A stretch of 7,824 nt of DNA from NCBI GenBank assembly GCA_023230245.1, contig JALNXT010000052.1, positions 1-7,824 of the forward strand, read 5' to 3'. Within the stretch, counting starts at the first letter, position 1. Each line of letters begins with the position of its first letter. This document shows positions 5,895 to 7,824 of the stretch, piece by piece. This DNA is from Candidatus Cloacimonadota bacterium (GTDB lineage: Bacteria; Cloacimonadota; Cloacimonadia; Cloacimonadales; Cloacimonadaceae). The notes under the pieces are model-generated. The model searched no databases. It worked only from the letters and a program-made list of their open reading frames with translations, and had not been told where the DNA came from. The position numbers and the translations under genes were made by a program.

Positions 5895-7352
5895 TTACCA
5901 TCTATAATAATAAGCTTTTATGAATTTAAAGTTACTTGTTGTATAGGAAACAGAGATGGTCCCAGCGCCAGAGTCATAACTCAAAGAGATGTTTTCATCA
6001 TAACGACCGTCTTGAAATACCGCCACTGGTTTGCTTTCTGACAGCTCCACTTCTCCAGAATGGCAACTCGTATTAACGAAATAGCAACCTTTAAAAGACA
6101 ATTTTATTTTTTTTGTACCTGCTGGGACTGCTATTGTGGTTGGCTTACTTGTAAACTCCTCGCTAGAAATGAATCCGTCTGGTGCCTTACCAGCGCTATC
6201 TATTCTGATTAGCTTTCCAGGAGCATCTTCAGCATTGTACCCCTCTCCGTAAACAGTAGTTCTGCCAGCTCCGAAACCCAATAAAGAGAATAGGTCTGAA
6301 CCACTAGAAGATGCAGTGTCAAATTGTATAAATCCAGCATTGAAATAAAATCTCCAAAGTTCTGCATTCTCCTCACGGAAGACTTCAACCCCAGTCTCTT
6401 CTGTTATTTTTTCTTGTATTAACTCAATCACTGGAGTTATATCTTCATACTCATCATTCAGTCCGATAGCAGGCCAAACAACCAATTTAATTGGTAGAGT
6501 ATTTGTTATATCAAAGACTCCATCTTCTGAACCATCTGCCCAACTTTTAGTATAGGAGGGAGTACCACTTGGATAAAAGTAATCGAAGTTAGTTCCCTCT
6601 ACGATTATAGTCATTGCGTCTCCATTCTCGAACAAATATTCATCATCCAAGATGACATCATGAAATTTTGTCTGGGCAGCCACTATTGTTTTTTCCTGTA
6701 TCAGTTCAACCATTTCTTCGTTTCTGTAAAGTTTAATGGTATAAGTCTCCCCAGCTATAAGATAAACCTTCAGGGACTTAATAACAAGTTGATCTTGGCT
6801 TAGGTTTCCCATAGAGACTGTCATACCTCTAGAAGTTGTTGCGTTGCTGGTCCCAGCGTAGTTAGTGTGATTAACTATATTTTGTTCAGAGAATTTTCTA
6901 GGCTGTAAAGATATTGCGATATTATTGTATTCAGTCCCATTATGAACAAAAGAGATCGCTCCGTTATCAAGGCCGTCTCTTATATTAGCAAAGGTTGAAT
7001 AAGGCTCTGCTGGAGTTGAGGCTTCAACGTAGCCGAAAGTTGGTTCACCGCTAGAGATAGAGGCCAACTCTTCTGCCCTAAGGGAATCTCCAGGAAGAAA
7101 AGTCCTTCTGATCGATCCGATATTTTCTCCAAGCCCAGTAGCCATACCAGCTATTTCAGAGTTGTGTCTTTCATCGTAGATTTTTCTTTCGACTAAAGAT
7201 CCTCCCTGTTTGTAGGCGACATAAATGCCATCTTCTCTAGGCACTATTGCGACATCGTCATTAGAGAAGCTCTTTGTCAATGCCCCTATTATTTTTTTAA
7301 AAAGTGGAATTCTAAATGATTTCATATTTTTATAATTTATTTCCTCTGCCAT
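5895..7352 (-). CDS. Beta-rich phage virion protein, candidate fibre/baseplate or receptor-binding component
   Basis: The 485-residue ORF starts at 7352; an in-frame ATG at 7325 (residue 10, 476-residue product) is a likelier start. From there the N-terminus is a short amphipathic, basic segment (FRIPLFKKIIGALTKSF), not a signal peptide. Residues about 188-295 look like a jelly-roll: alternating strands SLKVYLIAGETYTIKLYRN, then FHDVILDDEYLFENGDAMTI and LPIKLVVWPAIGL. This resembles the 'I-x-x-h-x-h-Y ... LY ... v-L-d-x-x-h-x-x-G-x-x-h' pattern of carbohydrate-binding-like beta-sandwiches in fibre and baseplate proteins. A Ser/Gly-rich linker follows (346-372, ASSSGSDLFSLLGFGAG). The final 90 residues are strand-rich and end in aromatic YYYRW, common for trimeric fibre tips. 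ELIQEK occurs twice (216-221, 310-315). The gene lies one base upstream of the 142-residue gene. A receptor-contacting role is inferred; a capsid decoration or neck fibre protein is an alternative. Confidence 0.6.
   Translation of the reverse strand: MAEEINYKNMKSFRIPLFKKIIGALTKSFSNDDVAIVPREDGIYVAYKQGGSLVERKIYDERHNSEIAGMATGLGENIGSIRRTFLPGDSLRAEELASISSGEPTFGYVEASTPAEPYSTFANIRDGLDNGAISFVHNGTEYNNIAISLQPRKFSEQNIVNHTNYAGTSNATTSRGMTVSMGNLSQDQLVIKSLKVYLIAGETYTIKLYRNEEMVELIQEKTIVAAQTKFHDVILDDEYLFENGDAMTIIVEGTNFDYFYPSGTPSYTKSWADGSEDGVFDITNTLPIKLVVWPAIGLNDEYEDITPVIELIQEKITEETGVEVFREENAELWRFYFNAGFIQFDTASSSGSDLFSLLGFGAGRTTVYGEGYNAEDAPGKLIRIDSAGKAPDGFISSEEFTSKPTTIAVPAGTKKIKLSFKGCYFVNTSCHSGEVELSESKPVAVFQDGRYDENISLSYDSGAGTISVSYTTSNFKFIKAYYYRW
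7323..7350 (-). promoter_or_regulatory. Alternative translation start region for the beta-rich virion gene
   Basis: An in-frame ATG at 7323-7325 follows the upstream gene's TAA (7330-7332) by 4 bases. Its leader (ATAAATTATAAAAAT before ATG) is A/T-rich with T at -1, like the leaders at 5893, 5474, 4567 and 1653. The longer start at 7352 has G at -1 (ending GATAG) and would create a 23-base overlap, larger than any other junction here. A purine patch AGAGGAAA lies too far upstream (about 15 bases) to be a good Shine-Dalgarno for 7325. I therefore prefer 7325, with modest confidence. Confidence 0.5.
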
Positions 7353-7824
7353 CTATCTTAGGAGATTGATCCCACATTTCCATAGTCAATGGAACTGGAA
7401 CTTTATATTCCTTAGAACGAGAAGCAGCATTAATTAAAGCATCTACTTTATTATCGTAAATTACTAATCTTCCGTCCAAGCCCATAGCTAGTTTTTGCTC
7501 TGGTCCTTCGACTAAAAGATATAGTTCATTGTTTTTTGGTACAAATTTTGGCATATTTTTTAAATTAATTGTCCATCCACAAAAGTTACGAAGATGGGTT
7601 TTTTGATATTTTTTAAATTGAGTTAGATAGCTATCGTCTATTTCGTAGCATTCGTCTTCGCCTATGTTTAGGACTCCATGGTTGTGAGTCCCAGGGGGAT
7701 TAAGACAGCCATCTCCATCAGCGTAGACCACTGTGGCTCCTAAAGGAGAACTTTTTCTTTTCTCTCTTACTGTCTCTTCATCAAAAGACCCGTCCCCTTT
7801 AGAGTCAACCCACCACCAAACCAT
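7330..7824 (-). CDS. Hypothetical protein, possibly 5'-truncated by the window edge
   Basis: This is a 164-residue unrecognised protein. The only visible start is an ATG occupying the last three bases of the window (7822-7824), so it could be a true start or an internal Met of a longer protein; no upstream sequence is available to judge. It begins MVWWWVDSKGDGSFDEE, an unusual Trp cluster followed by an acidic loop. Residues 27-60 (with GATVVYADGDG, THNHG and GEDECYEI) have a Gly/Asp/His-rich loop character. Residues 83-122 contain strands (GWTINL, ELYLLVEG, RLVIYD), and the C-terminus is polar and basic (SPKIDGRGNKL). No signal peptide or membrane helix is visible. Cysteines occur at 40, 59 and 82 but not in a zinc-finger spacing. 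It overlaps the annotated 7352 start of the next gene by 23 bases, or is 4 bases from the alternative start at 7325. No function is proposed beyond membership of a phage structural cluster. Confidence 0.5.
   Translation of the reverse strand: MVWWWVDSKGDGSFDEETVREKRKSSPLGATVVYADGDGCLNPPGTHNHGVLNIGEDECYEIDDSYLTQFKKYQKTHLRNFCGWTINLKNMPKFVPKNNELYLLVEGPEQKLAMGLDGRLVIYDNKVDALINAASRSKEYKVPVPLTMEMWDQSPKIDGRGNKL

Noticed and set aside
7674..7698. HNH nuclease signature from the THNHG residues
   Set aside because: The His-Asn-His are adjacent, not the spaced zinc/metal-binding HNH pattern, and no ββα context is seen.
7782..7803. EF-hand or dockerin calcium loop at DSKGDGSFDEE
   Set aside because: Position 3 is Lys and position 12 is not Glu or Asp, so it lacks the canonical ligands.
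1..7824. CRISPR array, tRNA, insertion sequence, terminator, promoter or defence system
   Set aside because: No direct-repeat array, cloverleaf, transposase, terminal inverted repeats or intergenic space is visible; the window is essentially all coding on one strand.

Overview
This window is a compact, single-strand block of tailed-bacteriophage (or prophage) virion genes. All six genes read on the minus strand, so transcription runs from high to low coordinates. There is almost no non-coding DNA: five of the six genes meet at junctions of +4, +1, -10, -8 and +4 bases (taking the preferred start of the second gene). The best-supported gene is the one running off the low-coordinate edge, a portal protein of the large SPP1 gp6/P22-type class. 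This makes a Caudoviricetes origin nearly certain. I cannot tell from this stretch whether the phage is lytic or integrated; no integrase, repressor, tRNA or attachment site is visible.

Layout in transcription order: (1) 7330-7824, a 164-residue unrecognised protein whose first Met coincides with the window edge and may be internal; (2) 5895-7352 (or from 7325), a 476-485-residue beta-rich protein with a jelly-roll-like middle, glycine-rich segment and aromatic C-terminus, a candidate fibre, baseplate or receptor-binding component; (3) 5465-5893, a 142-residue unrecognised protein; (4) 4560-5474, a 304-residue protein with a phage-type 'NGV..LPGADY..DY.NGVITF' beta module, a candidate neck or adaptor component; (5) 1658-4567, a 969-residue beta-propeller-like protein with an Asp-box and several blade-like repeats, a candidate tail hub/nozzle or adsorption protein; (6) 1-1653, the first 551 residues of the portal protein.

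The inferred logic is that the cluster encodes the portal vertex and what hangs from it: the portal ring, a large propeller protein and smaller connector or decoration proteins. Only the portal role is strongly supported. The others are inferred from fold-like sequence patterns and position.

Host clues: base composition is AT-leaning by eye. None of the start codons that can be assessed has a convincing Shine-Dalgarno sequence; leaders are A/T-rich with T at position -1. All five visible stops are TAA. Non-SD initiation of this kind is typical of Bacteroidota and their phages, so a Bacteroidota host is a reasonable but unproven guess. The standard genetic code reads every gene cleanly, and no stop-codon recoding is needed.

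I found no RNA genes, CRISPR arrays, mobile elements, promoters or terminators. I see no dedicated defence or novel enzymatic system; the most interesting content is the architecture of the 969-residue protein, its position beside the portal gene, and the unassigned companions.
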